Assembly (NCBI GenBank): GCA_944322725.1
Contig: CALUPU010000002.1
Coordinates: forward strand, 124,001-188,000
Origin: Candidatus Gastranaerophilales bacterium
Lineage (GTDB): Bacteria > Cyanobacteriota > Vampirovibrionia > Gastranaerophilales > Gastranaerophilaceae
DNA length: 64,000 nucleotides
Direction: 5' to 3'
Of the stretch, positions 15,941-23,991 are shown in pieces. Each line of letters opens with the position of its first letter. The stretch's first letter is position 1. Made by a program: the position numbers and the translations under genes. The notes beneath the pieces were generated by a model. It had not been told where the DNA came from. It ran no database searches and saw only the letters and a list, made by a program, of their open reading frames with translations.

Positions 15941-16753
15941 ATGGAAAAACATAATCTGTACAAAATATGTGCACTTACTGTGACATTAGGATTTTCGGCA
16001 GTAATGACATTTGCTGCAATTAACGGAAATGTAGAAAAAACAGGCACAGGAGATTACAATCAGGTAATTGACTCGCACACACAAGCACCTGTTTCACAGG
16101 CTGACGTTGCACTTCCGTCCAAAGGGTATCATACACGTACGGATGATGAGGGAAGATTTAATCTGGGGGCAAAAATAGATGCTCCGACAATTATGTCCGT
16201 GCAAAAAGACGGATACAAACCTTTTTCTCTTACAGTAGACGGAACTTCCACATCAAAACCTATTGTTATCGGTATTGAAAAGACAAATCCCCACGATATT
16301 ATTATTGACACAGATATGTATCATATAGGTGATGATAATTATTCTGAAAATTCTGCCAATGCCGGTGAATTCAGAGTTAAAGCAATAGGACCTTTTTATA
16401 CAAAAAACTTTAAGGTCGGAAATATCCCGCCAAATGAAGATGTTTATCTTGTTATCGGTTCTGTAATAGGTATTGATACAAAAATGGCAAGAGATATGGG
16501 ACAGTCAAAAGTCAAAACAGCTTATGCTGCACCGCCTCAGGTTTACTTTAACGGAAATATGATTGCAGAACTTAACCTTAACGGAGACAATCAACAGATT
16601 AAGATTCCACGCGGGCTTGTAAAACCTAACAGTACAAACCAGCTGACAATTAAATCCGGCAAAAACCTTTTCCAAATGGCTTATATTGACTATGACGACA
16701 TAGAATTGATGAATCTTTTTATTGAGACAAAATCACAAATTGCACAGGAATAA
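15941..16753 (+). CDS. Exported protein with carboxypeptidase regulatory-like (CarboxypepD_reg) domain
   Basis: 270 aa; ATG at 15941 after AGAGGAAAA. Begins with a signal peptide (MEKHNLYKICALTVTLGFSA, cleavage likely after FAA). Residues ~40-110 have the transthyretin-like pattern of CarboxypepD_reg domains: VIDSHTQAPVSQADVALPSK, then TRTDDEGRFNL and SVQKDGYKPFSL. Residues ~130-260 form a second beta-rich domain with GEFRVKAIGPFYTKNFKVGN and an LTIKSGKN segment. Likely periplasmic or surface-attached; role unknown. Single-gene unit ending at a strong terminator. Confidence 0.72.
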   Translation: MEKHNLYKICALTVTLGFSAVMTFAAINGNVEKTGTGDYNQVIDSHTQAPVSQADVALPSKGYHTRTDDEGRFNLGAKIDAPTIMSVQKDGYKPFSLTVDGTSTSKPIVIGIEKTNPHDIIIDTDMYHIGDDNYSENSANAGEFRVKAIGPFYTKNFKVGNIPPNEDVYLVIGSVIGIDTKMARDMGQSKVKTAYAAPPQVYFNGNMIAELNLNGDNQQIKIPRGLVKPNSTNQLTIKSGKNLFQMAYIDYDDIELMNLFIETKSQIAQE

Positions 16754-16756
16754 GTG

Positions 16757-16794
16757 AAAAAAGAGCCGCTTTATACGGCTCTTTTGCTTTTTTA
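16757..16794. terminator. Bidirectional terminator between the 15941 gene and apt
   Basis: Stem AGAGCCG / CGGCTCT (16762-16768 and 16776-16782), loop CTTTATA, with A-run on the left and T-rich run on the right. It serves the plus-strand exported gene and the minus-strand metY-apt unit. Confidence 0.88.
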
Positions 16795-16803
16795 TTATTA
16801 AAA

Positions 16804-17331
16804 TTATAAACCTTTATACTGAATCATTGACGTAACTTCAATACCTTCGAGTTTTTTTCTTCCGCCGAGGTCTGAAAGTTCGATTATAAATCCTGCCCCT
16901 ACAACATTTGCACCTGCTTTTTTAAGAAGTTTGCAGGCCGCGTCAACAGTACCGCCCGTTGCAAGAAGGTCATCAATAACAAGCACATTTTTACCGGCTT
17001 CAACAGCGTCTGCATGCATTTCAATCTTGTCTGTACCGTATTCAAGAGCATACTCCTGTGAAATAACATCAGCAGGGAGTTTTCCGGGTTTTCTTACAAC
17101 GACAAATCCTGCGCCGAGTTTGTATGCAAGAGGTGCGCCGAAGATAAATCCGCGTGACTCAATGCCTACAACGTAATCAATTTTTTTATCTTCATACTGC
17201 TGTACAAGAAAATCTACCATAAACTGTAGTGCTTTAGGGTCTTTTACCGCAGTTGTAATGTCTCTGAATATAATCCCTTTTTTAGGAAAATCCACAATGT
17301 CTCTAACCTTTGATTGAACGTAATTTTGCAT
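16804..17331 (-). CDS. apt: Adenine phosphoribosyltransferase
   Basis: 175 aa from ATG at 17331; an in-frame TTG three codons upstream (17340) lies closer to an AAAGGA tract and is an alternative start. Salvages adenine to AMP using PRPP. PRPP-binding loop VLVIDDLLATGGT is intact, as are VDFPKKGIIFRDITT at the N-terminus and YVVGIESRGFIFGAPLA. Located 26 bp after metY on the same strand, so the two are probably cotranscribed. Confidence 0.95.
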   Translation of the reverse strand: MQNYVQSKVRDIVDFPKKGIIFRDITTAVKDPKALQFMVDFLVQQYEDKKIDYVVGIESRGFIFGAPLAYKLGAGFVVVRKPGKLPADVISQEYALEYGTDKIEMHADAVEAGKNVLVIDDLLATGGTVDAACKLLKKAGANVVGAGFIIELSDLGGRKKLEGIEVTSMIQYKGL

Positions 17332-17357
17332 CTTTTTCAATATTCCTTTTCTCTAAA

Positions 17358-18620
17358 TTAATTCATTGCCTGCTCAATATCTTTAATTATATCATCAACA
17401 TCCTCAAGACCAACAGAAAGTCTCATGAAGTCATCTGATATGCCGCAGGCTTTAAGCTGTTCATCATTCAGCTGTCTGTGAGTAGTCAGACACGGATATG
17501 TGATAATTGAACGGGAGTCGCCGATGTTTGTTGCATGGATTAAGAGTTTTACATTTTCTATAAACTTAATTCCCGCTTCTCTTCCGCCTTTGATACCAAA
17601 GCTGATAATGGATGATGCACCTTTGGGCATGTATTTTTTCACCATCGGGTAATACTCGTTGTCTTCAAGACCCGGGTAGTTTACCCATTCAATATTTGGA
17701 TGATTCTTAAGGTGTTTTGCAACTTTGAGAGCAGTATCTGAAACGCGCTGCATCCTTAAATGCAAAGTCTCAAGCCCGAGCAGAGTTAAATATGAATTAA
17801 ACGGGCTAATGCAGGAGCCGAAGTCTCGTAAAAGCTGACCTCTTGCTTTTACTATAAAAGCTGCTTTGCCAAATGATTCTGTGTAGCTTAAACCGTGATA
17901 ACTTTCGTCAGGCTCAACAAGTTCCGGAAATTTACCCGAAGCTTTCCAGTCAAAATTGCCCGAATCTACTATCATACCGCCCATAGAGTTGCCGTGGCCG
18001 GATATATATTTTGTCAATGAATGAACAATTATATCAGCCCCCCATTCAAAAGGACGGCAAAGGTATGGTGAAGGTACGGTATTGTCTACGATGAGCGGAA
18101 TATTGTGTTTGTGTGCAGCTTTTGCTGCTGCTTCAATATCCAGAACATTAAGTTTTGGATTCCCTACCATTTCAGTAAACAGGCATCTTGTTTTGGGTGT
18201 TATTGCTTTTTCGTAATCTTCAAAGGTCTCGCCTTTCACAAATATAGTGTTTATTCCGAGTTTTCTCAATGTAGAATGAAGCAGGTTGAAGGTTCCTCCG
18301 TATAAAGTGGATGATGCAACCATGTCATCGCCTGCTTTTGCAATGTTTAAAACTGCAATTAAAGATGCAGACTGTCCGGAAGACACAGCAAGTGCACCTG
18401 CTCCGCCTTCAAGTGCGGCAACACGTTCTTCCAGCACCTGTGTTGTCGGGTTTGATATTCTTGTATAAATATCTCCTGCTGTTTTTAAATCAAATAAATC
18501 CGCTGCGTATTGTACATTATCAAAGTCAAAAGCCGTTGTTTGATAAATGGGTACCGGTATACAATGTCTGTTGTCTTTTGCCTGATGAAACCCTTGCACG
18601 GCAATGCTGTCAAACTTCAT
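17358..18620 (-). CDS. metY: O-acetylhomoserine sulfhydrylase (MetY) family PLP enzyme
   Basis: 420 aa from ATG at 18620 (GAGAGGA 7 nt upstream; a TTG one codon earlier is possible). Cys/Met metabolism PLP-dependent family: converts O-acetylhomoserine plus sulfide to homocysteine. Visible: YTRISNPTTQVLEERVAALE near residue 53, SSGQSASLIAVLNIA, FTEMVGNPKLNVLDIEA, VDNTVPSPYLCRPFEWGADI, and the PLP lysine in HSLTKYISGHGNSMGG. The ~420-aa length and the GHGN motif favour O-acetylhomoserine sulfhydrylase over cystathionine synthase/lyase (~390 aa). Confidence 0.92.
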   Translation of the reverse strand: MKFDSIAVQGFHQAKDNRHCIPVPIYQTTAFDFDNVQYAADLFDLKTAGDIYTRISNPTTQVLEERVAALEGGAGALAVSSGQSASLIAVLNIAKAGDDMVASSTLYGGTFNLLHSTLRKLGINTIFVKGETFEDYEKAITPKTRCLFTEMVGNPKLNVLDIEAAAKAAHKHNIPLIVDNTVPSPYLCRPFEWGADIIVHSLTKYISGHGNSMGGMIVDSGNFDWKASGKFPELVEPDESYHGLSYTESFGKAAFIVKARGQLLRDFGSCISPFNSYLTLLGLETLHLRMQRVSDTALKVAKHLKNHPNIEWVNYPGLEDNEYYPMVKKYMPKGASSIISFGIKGGREAGIKFIENVKLLIHATNIGDSRSIITYPCLTTHRQLNDEQLKACGISDDFMRLSVGLEDVDDIIKDIEQAMN

Positions 18621-18649
18621 CAACTATCCTCTCTGTTTTTGTTACTAAA

Positions 18650-19072
18650 TTAAAACTGACCTCTTAAGTTTGTTTTAATAATATCAGAAACCCAGGGAAC
18701 ATAGCTGTCCGAGCCTCTCAATACACCCAGAATCAAATAAACTACAAAAACAAAATAAACAAAAGTAACAACAGAAAAACCGAAAAATAAAGGTGTGTTC
18801 AAAAAGAAAGTGAGCATTCCGACAAGATTTTTTACCAAAGGAATATAACTCAAAAGATTCATAGCAAATGTAAGACCTGTGATAACTAACCACAGCGCAA
18901 ATGCAATAAATATAGACTGAAAGATATGATATTTTAAAAACGGTTTCATATCTTTTTTCATAAGTGCTGTAATGATAATAAATATAAAGCCGACAAGCGG
19001 GCAAATATATGATACTGAGGCAACTATTTTTTCAAATAAAGAGGGATGGACATAATTTCTAGGATATGACAC
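18650..19072 (-). CDS. Small multi-pass membrane protein, Tic20/Ycf60-like
   Basis: 140 aa with a GTG start at 19072 placed 6 nt after AGGAG. Four predicted transmembrane segments (about residues 17-37, 50-70, 78-95, 97-118). The segment KPFLKYHIFQSIFIAFAL and the later SYVPWVSDII resemble the Tic20/Ycf60/DUF4870-like pattern in which an F-N/H-x-x-Q motif opens the second helix. Tic20 homologues are widespread in cyanobacteria and were the ancestor of the plastid import channel; their bacterial role is unclear. The start overlaps the end of the upstream TPR gene by 14 nt, indicating coupled translation. Confidence 0.6.
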   Translation of the reverse strand: MSYPRNYVHPSLFEKIVASVSYICPLVGFIFIIITALMKKDMKPFLKYHIFQSIFIAFALWLVITGLTFAMNLLSYIPLVKNLVGMLTFFLNTPLFFGFSVVTFVYFVFVVYLILGVLRGSDSYVPWVSDIIKTNLRGQF

Positions 19073-20144
19073 TTTTTTCTCCTGAAGATTCAGCTTCTTT
19101 TCTGTTTATGTATTCCTGTAAGATTTCTATATATACAAGTTTGTTTTCCTGCGCTTGTTCATTATGCGCAAGCGCGGTTCTGTAAGTATGAATGGCATTT
19201 TCTAAATCATTAAGCATAAAGTAGGTATTGCCTATAAAGGTATATGTTTTTGCATCATTCGGGTTGATTTCAGATGCTTTTTTGTAGCAGTCCAGTGCCT
19301 CAAGATATTTGTGCTGCTCAACATAAATGTTACCGAGCAGAATGTAGGCATTAGGCATATTCGGATTAACTGTTATGGCTTCTTTATACTTGTCAATTGC
19401 CAGGTCTGTCCTGCCTGCATCAGAGTATGCAATAGCGTGGCATACATAAACCTGATAAACATTTTTGTCTATTTTGTAGCACTTTTCAAAAAACTTTTCT
19501 GCATCATCAAAATCTTTCAAAGATGCATAACAGTTGGCTGTGCAGATTAAAGCTTTCATATTGGTTTTGTCATGTGAAATTGCTTTTTTTAATGTTTTAA
19601 CAGCCTCTCTGTACATATGCATAGACATTTGGGCACTTGCTTTGTTTATATAATTTTCAGGGTCCTGCTCATCTAAAGCTATTGCTCTGTCATAGTTGAC
19701 AATAGCACTCAGATAATCTTTGTTGTCTTGATAAAGCAATCCTATTGCATTGAATAAAGCCGCGCTGTTACTTTCGAGTTCCAGTGCTTTTGTGTAATTT
19801 TTCATTGCCTTGTTAAAATCACCAAGTTCAGCATAAGCGTTCCCAAGGTTCATATAAACAGAAAAACTGTTTGATTCTATTTCTGTGGCACGCGTGTAGT
19901 AGTCAATAGATTTGTTGAGATTTTTGAAATAAAAATACAAACTTCCTGCATTTATTAACGCCTGTGAATTAAAAGGGTTAACTTTTAAAAGCGATTCATA
20001 TACACCGAGTGCTTCTTCAAAATTCTGCTCACCCAGATAAAGTTTGCTGAGTTCAATATAATTTTCTTCCTCAGCGGGATTTTTGCTTATTTTGTCAATA
20101 AGCTGCTCTTTTATATCTTTTTCATTATTATTGCTAATTTCCAT
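19059..20144 (-). CDS. Tetratricopeptide repeat protein
   Basis: 361 aa made almost entirely of about nine TPR units from residue ~17 to ~345 (for example NFEEALGVYESLLKVNPFNS, SIDYYTRATEIESNSFSVYM, AMKNYTKALELESNSAALFN). No signal peptide or transmembrane helix, so a cytoplasmic scaffold. It overlaps the Tic20-like gene, so the two may work together at the membrane, as TPR proteins commonly present clients to translocons; this is inference. A TAATAT hexamer ends 6 nt before the ATG and there is no Shine-Dalgarno, so this may be another leaderless gene. Confidence 0.85.
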   Translation of the reverse strand: MEISNNNEKDIKEQLIDKISKNPAEEENYIELSKLYLGEQNFEEALGVYESLLKVNPFNSQALINAGSLYFYFKNLNKSIDYYTRATEIESNSFSVYMNLGNAYAELGDFNKAMKNYTKALELESNSAALFNAIGLLYQDNKDYLSAIVNYDRAIALDEQDPENYINKASAQMSMHMYREAVKTLKKAISHDKTNMKALICTANCYASLKDFDDAEKFFEKCYKIDKNVYQVYVCHAIAYSDAGRTDLAIDKYKEAITVNPNMPNAYILLGNIYVEQHKYLEALDCYKKASEINPNDAKTYTFIGNTYFMLNDLENAIHTYRTALAHNEQAQENKLVYIEILQEYINRKEAESSGEKSVIS

Positions 20145-20187
20145 AGCAATATATTACTACAATTACAAAAAAAGAGAAATAGCATTA

Positions 20188-20219
20188 AAAAAGCAGAAAC
20201 GCTATGTTCTGCTTTTTTT
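20188..20219 (-). terminator. Terminator of the LysM gene
   Basis: Stem GCAGAA / TTCTGC extended by five A-T pairs, with T-rich tail on the minus strand. Directly after the LysM protein stop at 20224; the A/T flanks make it possibly bidirectional. Confidence 0.85.
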
Positions 20220-20223
20220 GTAA

Positions 20224-20757
20224 TTATTTACCTAATCTGATTCTGTCTGCAGGAATTGTTACAGTGTATTCCGGAGGCAGTAAATAGCTGTCATATTTTC
20301 CTTTATAACCTGTGAAAGAACAAATTTGTTTATCGAACCATTGCAAGATACTTTCACCAATACTTTTGTCCGGATCGTTGTTAGGAATTTTGGGATCTGT
20401 TTTTAACTGCGGGTTAAAATTTATCAAATCTCCTGCACGCAGATTAAAGTCGTTTTTTATGTCGCAGAAGAACATTCCGAAATTCTTGGGTGCAATTTTT
20501 ACATCTTCCGAATCAAAATCCTTTTTAATTATATAGTTATCTTTTTTGTCACCCAGTGCATTATTTAATTTTGCAAGATATTCTTCATCCTGCGGTTTTC
20601 CGTCTGCCGGGATTATAATTTTTGAATCTGCTTTAATACTTGTTGATTTGCCCATTTTATTTGCAGCTTGAATATCTGCAACAGTTACGCCGTATTTTTG
20701 TGCAAGTCCTGATAAAGTTTCACCTGATTGTACTGTTACGCTAATGCCTGTAGTCAT
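20224..20757 (-). CDS. LysM domain protein
   Basis: 177 aa from the ATG at 20757, which has GAGGAG 7 nt upstream; the frame is open further upstream but without start support. Residues ~5-55 form a LysM domain (VTVQSGETLSGLAQKYGVTV, ADIQAANKMG, KIIIPADG). The rest is unrecognised; it includes NLRAGDLINFNPQLKTDP, a short cysteine-containing stretch and a C-terminal TVTIPADRIRLGK. No signal peptide, so either cytoplasmic or exported by a non-Sec route (LysM domains without signals occur in phage baseplate-type proteins), but no phage genes are nearby. Confidence 0.8.
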   Translation of the reverse strand: MTTGISVTVQSGETLSGLAQKYGVTVADIQAANKMGKSTSIKADSKIIIPADGKPQDEEYLAKLNNALGDKKDNYIIKKDFDSEDVKIAPKNFGMFFCDIKNDFNLRAGDLINFNPQLKTDPKIPNNDPDKSIGESILQWFDKQICSFTGYKGKYDSYLLPPEYTVTIPADRIRLGK

Positions 20758-20936
20758 GGTTTTCTCCTCTAAAAAATATCCGTTATACTTATAAAAACAT
20801 TTGTGATTAGAAAATTGCTTTTTTATATAAACTTTTGTTAACAAATTTATATTTAGAAATGATAAAATAGCAAAAAAATACTTTTTGTTTATTTATAATT
20901 ATGGTATTATTAAATAATAATGTGTGGAGATAATTT

Positions 20937-22124
20937 ATGTCTGAAAAAACTGCATCAAGTACCGGCTTTGAAAAAATAGAAAAGTCTGAATTAAAAAGGA
21001 TTGAAATTTCTCAACTCCCGAAAGATATTCCTAACTTTAAAAATTCTTTTGAGTCTAAAGACTCTGTTATTAAAAAATGGCTTACTGATTGGATTACTTC
21101 AGGTGTGAAAAAGGGTAAACTGCAGCAGAATACGCTTTTACCTAAAAAATCCGATCTTGCATATTATCTTGGAGTAAGTGTGGGTACTGTGCAGAATGCT
21201 ATCCGTTCTGTAGAAGATGCCGGTTTTTTAGAGTCAAAACAGAGAATAGGCACCATTATCAGGGATGTTAATACATCAAATCCTATTATCAGAAAAGCTT
21301 CTTCAAAAAGAGAAAAAGTTATTGTTCTGATAAAAAAATATATATTGGATAATAACATAAATGTCGGTGATTCTCTTCCATCAGCAAGAGCATTGTCTGC
21401 TGTCATCGGAAATTCTACGAATACAACAAGACTCGCTCTGGATTACCTGCATTCTCAGGGCATAATCGAAGCAAAGGCTTTTCGTTCAAATGAATCCAAC
21501 TGGGTTTTGAAAAAATTACCGGAAATAAGTGATTTTGAAAAAAATTCGATTCAAAATGAAGAACTTGCAGCAGAAACTCTTGTTGTCAAAGTTGAAAATG
21601 AGTTAAAAGAATATATTAAAAATAATCTGAAAGTCGGAGATAAACTGCCTGCACATCAGGAGTTGTCCAATATTTGGAAAGTAAGCATAAAAACAGTGCA
21701 CGATGCTATGAAAAATTTAATTGATGAAGGATATCTTCTTGCCAGACGCGGGCGATACGGTACAAGTGTAATAAAGATTCCTGATGAAAAAGTATTACAG
21801 CCGTTGAATGAAACATCAATTTTTGCAAAAGCGGAAGAGGCTGCATTCTACAGCTATCAGAGAATTGAAAATAATATAAAAAAATATGTTAAAGATAATT
21901 ATGAAATTGGTGACAAACTGCCTTCAATGGATGCGTTGTCAAAACATTTTGATGTATCATCAAACACAATAAGAAAAGCACTTCAAAATCTTTCAAAACA
22001 AGGATTTGTGAATTTTTCCAGAGGCAGATACGGCGGAACTTTTGTAGTGGATTTGCCTGATGATGATATGGAAGAAACTTTCCGCTGGCTTGCTGTAAGC
22101 CCTGATTATACAATTTTACAATAA
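20937..22124 (+). CDS. Regulator built of four tandem GntR-type winged helices
   Basis: 395 aa, ATG at 20937 after GGAGATAATTT. Four GntR-like winged-helix domains in series at about residues 41-108, 122-192, 212-283 and 305-375. Each repeats the same signature: a helix (VIKKWLTDWITSGVKKGKLQ), a G-D-x-L-P-S/A-type strand (NVGDSLPSARALSAVIGNST; KVGDKLPAHQELSNIWKVSI; EIGDKLPSMDALSKHFDVSS), then the recognition helix with N/T-T-x-x-x-A-L/I-x-x-L and a wing ending GRYGG/T-type. There is no FCD, UTRA or aminotransferase effector domain. I know no described family with four GntR DNA-binding domains and nothing else. The metalloprotease-like gene follows after 18 nt. Confidence 0.85.
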   Translation: MSEKTASSTGFEKIEKSELKRIEISQLPKDIPNFKNSFESKDSVIKKWLTDWITSGVKKGKLQQNTLLPKKSDLAYYLGVSVGTVQNAIRSVEDAGFLESKQRIGTIIRDVNTSNPIIRKASSKREKVIVLIKKYILDNNINVGDSLPSARALSAVIGNSTNTTRLALDYLHSQGIIEAKAFRSNESNWVLKKLPEISDFEKNSIQNEELAAETLVVKVENELKEYIKNNLKVGDKLPAHQELSNIWKVSIKTVHDAMKNLIDEGYLLARRGRYGTSVIKIPDEKVLQPLNETSIFAKAEEAAFYSYQRIENNIKKYVKDNYEIGDKLPSMDALSKHFDVSSNTIRKALQNLSKQGFVNFSRGRYGGTFVVDLPDDDMEETFRWLAVSPDYTILQ

Positions 22125-22142
22125 CAAACGCGGTTATAAAGT

Positions 22143-22886
22143 ATGTCGCCTATTTCACCAGTATTCACCAATATTTCATCAGGTATTGAAAAATACAAAT
22201 GGAAAACACTTATGACTGACCCTGTTGAGCAAAGACGGGCTCAGTCTATAGATGTTCTCCACGATATGCCATGGATTAATGACAAAGCTATTGCAACGGC
22301 ATTGACGGAGTTAAAACAACTGGATTTTGCACCTGAAGATTTAAGATACTTAAAAAGTATGGGGGTTGAAATTCCGTTTAATTCCGGAAAGGAAGCTGTA
22401 GACTTTATAGAAAAAGAAAATATACGTATTCTTTTTGACAAACCGGCAGAACAGGGCGTACATGCTCAATACGATTTTTATAAAAATATTATTACTATAA
22501 ATAATGCATACAAAAATACTGACGACTTTGCCGTAATGCTTGCTATAGGAGAAGCTGTGCTGCATGAAGCAGGTCATGCAAAAGATAAAGACGGTTACAG
22601 TTCTATTCAGGAGGAATTAAGCTTTTTAGGTATGAATGCCGTAGCGCACCGCGCTTTTTTAAAAAAATACGGTGATATCTTTTCTGATTCTTCAGCCCCG
22701 ATAATTCAAGACGGTGTGAGCCTGTATGCAAAATTGTTTTTTGATCCTGACCCTGAAAAAAAGGCTCTAATTCAAAGAATACGTGACAAATACGGAGACC
22801 TTCCTTCTGGTGACAGGCTTCATCCGCCAGGTATTATTGCAAGAAATGCAAAAAAAAACAAATATACTAACAGTTTATTAGTTTAA
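22143..22886 (+). CDS. Putative zinc metalloprotease-like protein with HEAGH motif
   Basis: 247 aa. The central segment AIGEAVLHEAGHAKDKDGYS (about residues 138-157) carries HExxH, the zinc-binding and catalytic signature of zincins; SIQEELSFLGMNAVAH ~15 residues later offers a third ligand (Glu or His). A preceding beta strand with YDFYKNIITINNAYK fits the fold, as in wss-like or M48/ImmA-like minimal peptidases. No signal peptide and no transmembrane helix, so probably cytoplasmic. N- and C-terminal parts are unrecognised. In an operon with the four-GntR regulator; ImmA-like proteases often cleave a partner regulator, which makes a functional link worth testing. Confidence 0.6.
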   Translation: MSPISPVFTNISSGIEKYKWKTLMTDPVEQRRAQSIDVLHDMPWINDKAIATALTELKQLDFAPEDLRYLKSMGVEIPFNSGKEAVDFIEKENIRILFDKPAEQGVHAQYDFYKNIITINNAYKNTDDFAVMLAIGEAVLHEAGHAKDKDGYSSIQEELSFLGMNAVAHRAFLKKYGDIFSDSSAPIIQDGVSLYAKLFFDPDPEKKALIQRIRDKYGDLPSGDRLHPPGIIARNAKKNKYTNSLLV

Positions 22887-22905
22887 AAAGATACATTTCT
22901 TTAAA

Positions 22906-22938
22906 TTTACTCAAATTTTAGCAAAAAATTTTGTTTAC
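22906..22938. repeat. Short shared AT-rich motif, copy 1
   Basis: TTTACTCAAATTTTAGCAAA followed by AAATTTTGTTTAC. A similar string occurs at 31339-31368 (TTTACTCAAATGTAACAAAA then ATTTTTGTTTA), each ending in a CAAAAWWTTTTTG palindrome. Both precede genes whose products are uncharacterised (23058 and 31387). Confidence 0.35.
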
Positions 22939-22984
22939 AAGTTTTACAATTATAGTAAATGGTGTAGCAAACAAGACTGAATTG

Positions 22985-22993
22985 TGATATAAT
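22985..22993 (+). promoter_or_regulatory. Extended -10 promoter of the 52-aa gene
   Basis: TGA-TATAAT (TATAAT 22988-22993) with no good -35, typical of an extended -10 promoter, ~65 nt before the ATG at 23058. Confidence 0.5.
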
Positions 22994-23057
22994 TAACTCA
23001 ATAGGTCAGGTTTGATATTATATATATTTTTTTACAATTCTTTTAAAGGAGGCTCAT

Positions 23058-23216
23058 ATGTCTACTAAAACTGCATCACACGAAGTGAAAGAAATTAAAT
23101 CAAAATTTAATGATGAGTTTGACAATTATTTGAAAAAACAATGTTTAAAAACAACATTCAACGGTTTGGAACTTGAAACATTTAGCTGGTACAAAAAAAT
23201 GCTTGGTTTAGTATAA
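23058..23216 (+). CDS. Small uncharacterised protein, 52 aa
   Basis: ATG at 23058 preceded by a perfect AAAGGAGG 6 nt upstream, one of the best ribosome binding sites in the window. The product (MSTKTASHEVKEIKSKFNDE, then FDNYLKKQCLKTTFNGLELE) is charged and helical with one cysteine and a C-terminus WYKKMLGLV. No signal peptide. It has its own promoter and a strong terminator, so it is a monocistronic, probably well-expressed small protein. Family unknown. Confidence 0.7.
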   Translation: MSTKTASHEVKEIKSKFNDEFDNYLKKQCLKTTFNGLELETFSWYKKMLGLV

Positions 23217-23260
23217 AGACAAGCTATCAGTTATTAAATTAAAAAGTTAAAATTTACTTC

Positions 23261-23302
23261 AAAAACAAAAAAGAGGACTTTTGTCCCTTTTTTTGTTTTT
23301 TT
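23261..23302. terminator. Bidirectional terminator after the 52-aa gene and nitroreductase
   Basis: GGAC / GTCC stem with TTTT loop, extended by long A and T arms with a single bulge (GaGGAC / GTCCc). It works in both directions between the convergent 52-aa gene and the nitroreductase. Confidence 0.85.
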
Positions 23303-23310
23303 AACCTTGT

Positions 23311-23973
23311 TTAATCGACGATTCTAAATACTTCATCGAGTGTTTTTTTAGGAGGTCTTGAGAAATTATCTCCGTCCGGATAACCTACAGTAAGAAGGCT
23401 CACAACTTTATTTTCTTTTCCAATCTTTAAAAGTTCGCTGAATTCCTGATATGCGACAAGCGGTGCACACATCCAGCAGGTGGCAAGCCCCAGAGCAGTT
23501 GCTGCTAGTGACATATTTTCCACAGCTGCTCCTATACTGAGGATTGAAGAACGGTTGTCATAGTTACTCAACTCTTCTTTTGTCATACCTGAGTTTTGGA
23601 GGATTGTAAGCATTGTTGAAACGCGCTTTTTTTCAACAATTGCAAATACCACAGGTGCTTTTGTAAAAAACATGGAGTAGTATTTATAACCGTTAAGCTT
23701 TGCTTTATCAATATCGTTATTTACTCTGCTCTGGAGTTCGTCATATTTTTTCTCAACACAATGAGCCATCTTGTTTTTCAGATTGTCATCATAAATGGCA
23801 ATAAATTCCCAGTTCTGGGTATTGGTCGCACTGGGTGCCTGTCTGCCTGCATCGGCAATAATCTTTATAGCCTCAATAGGGGGTATTTTATTTGTATATT
23901 TTCTGATAGTTTTACGAGTATTAAGTACATCAAAAAAATCACGCTTCGGTGTTTCAAATATATTATCAGACAT
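23311..23973 (-). CDS. Nitroreductase family flavoprotein
   Basis: 220 aa, ATG at 23973 with AGGAG 8 nt upstream. FMN-dependent oxidoreductase fold: N-terminal FFDVLNTRKTIRKYTNKIPP, APSATNTQNWEFIAIYDD, then the dimer helix MSLAATALGLATCWMCAPLV and a C-terminal VSLLTVGYPDGDNFSRPPKK. The arginine-rich RKTIRKY and the SATNTQNW loop bind FMN in the family. The substrate cannot be told. Its start codon lies only 18 nt from the divergent start of the vWA gene. Confidence 0.88.
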   Translation of the reverse strand: MSDNIFETPKRDFFDVLNTRKTIRKYTNKIPPIEAIKIIADAGRQAPSATNTQNWEFIAIYDDNLKNKMAHCVEKKYDELQSRVNNDIDKAKLNGYKYYSMFFTKAPVVFAIVEKKRVSTMLTILQNSGMTKEELSNYDNRSSILSIGAAVENMSLAATALGLATCWMCAPLVAYQEFSELLKIGKENKVVSLLTVGYPDGDNFSRPPKKTLDEVFRIVD

Positions 23974-23991
23974 ACACAGACTCCTAAACTT

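Noticed and set aside
20224-20757. LysM protein as part of a prophage tail module
   Set aside because: No other phage structural, lysis or integrase gene is in the area.
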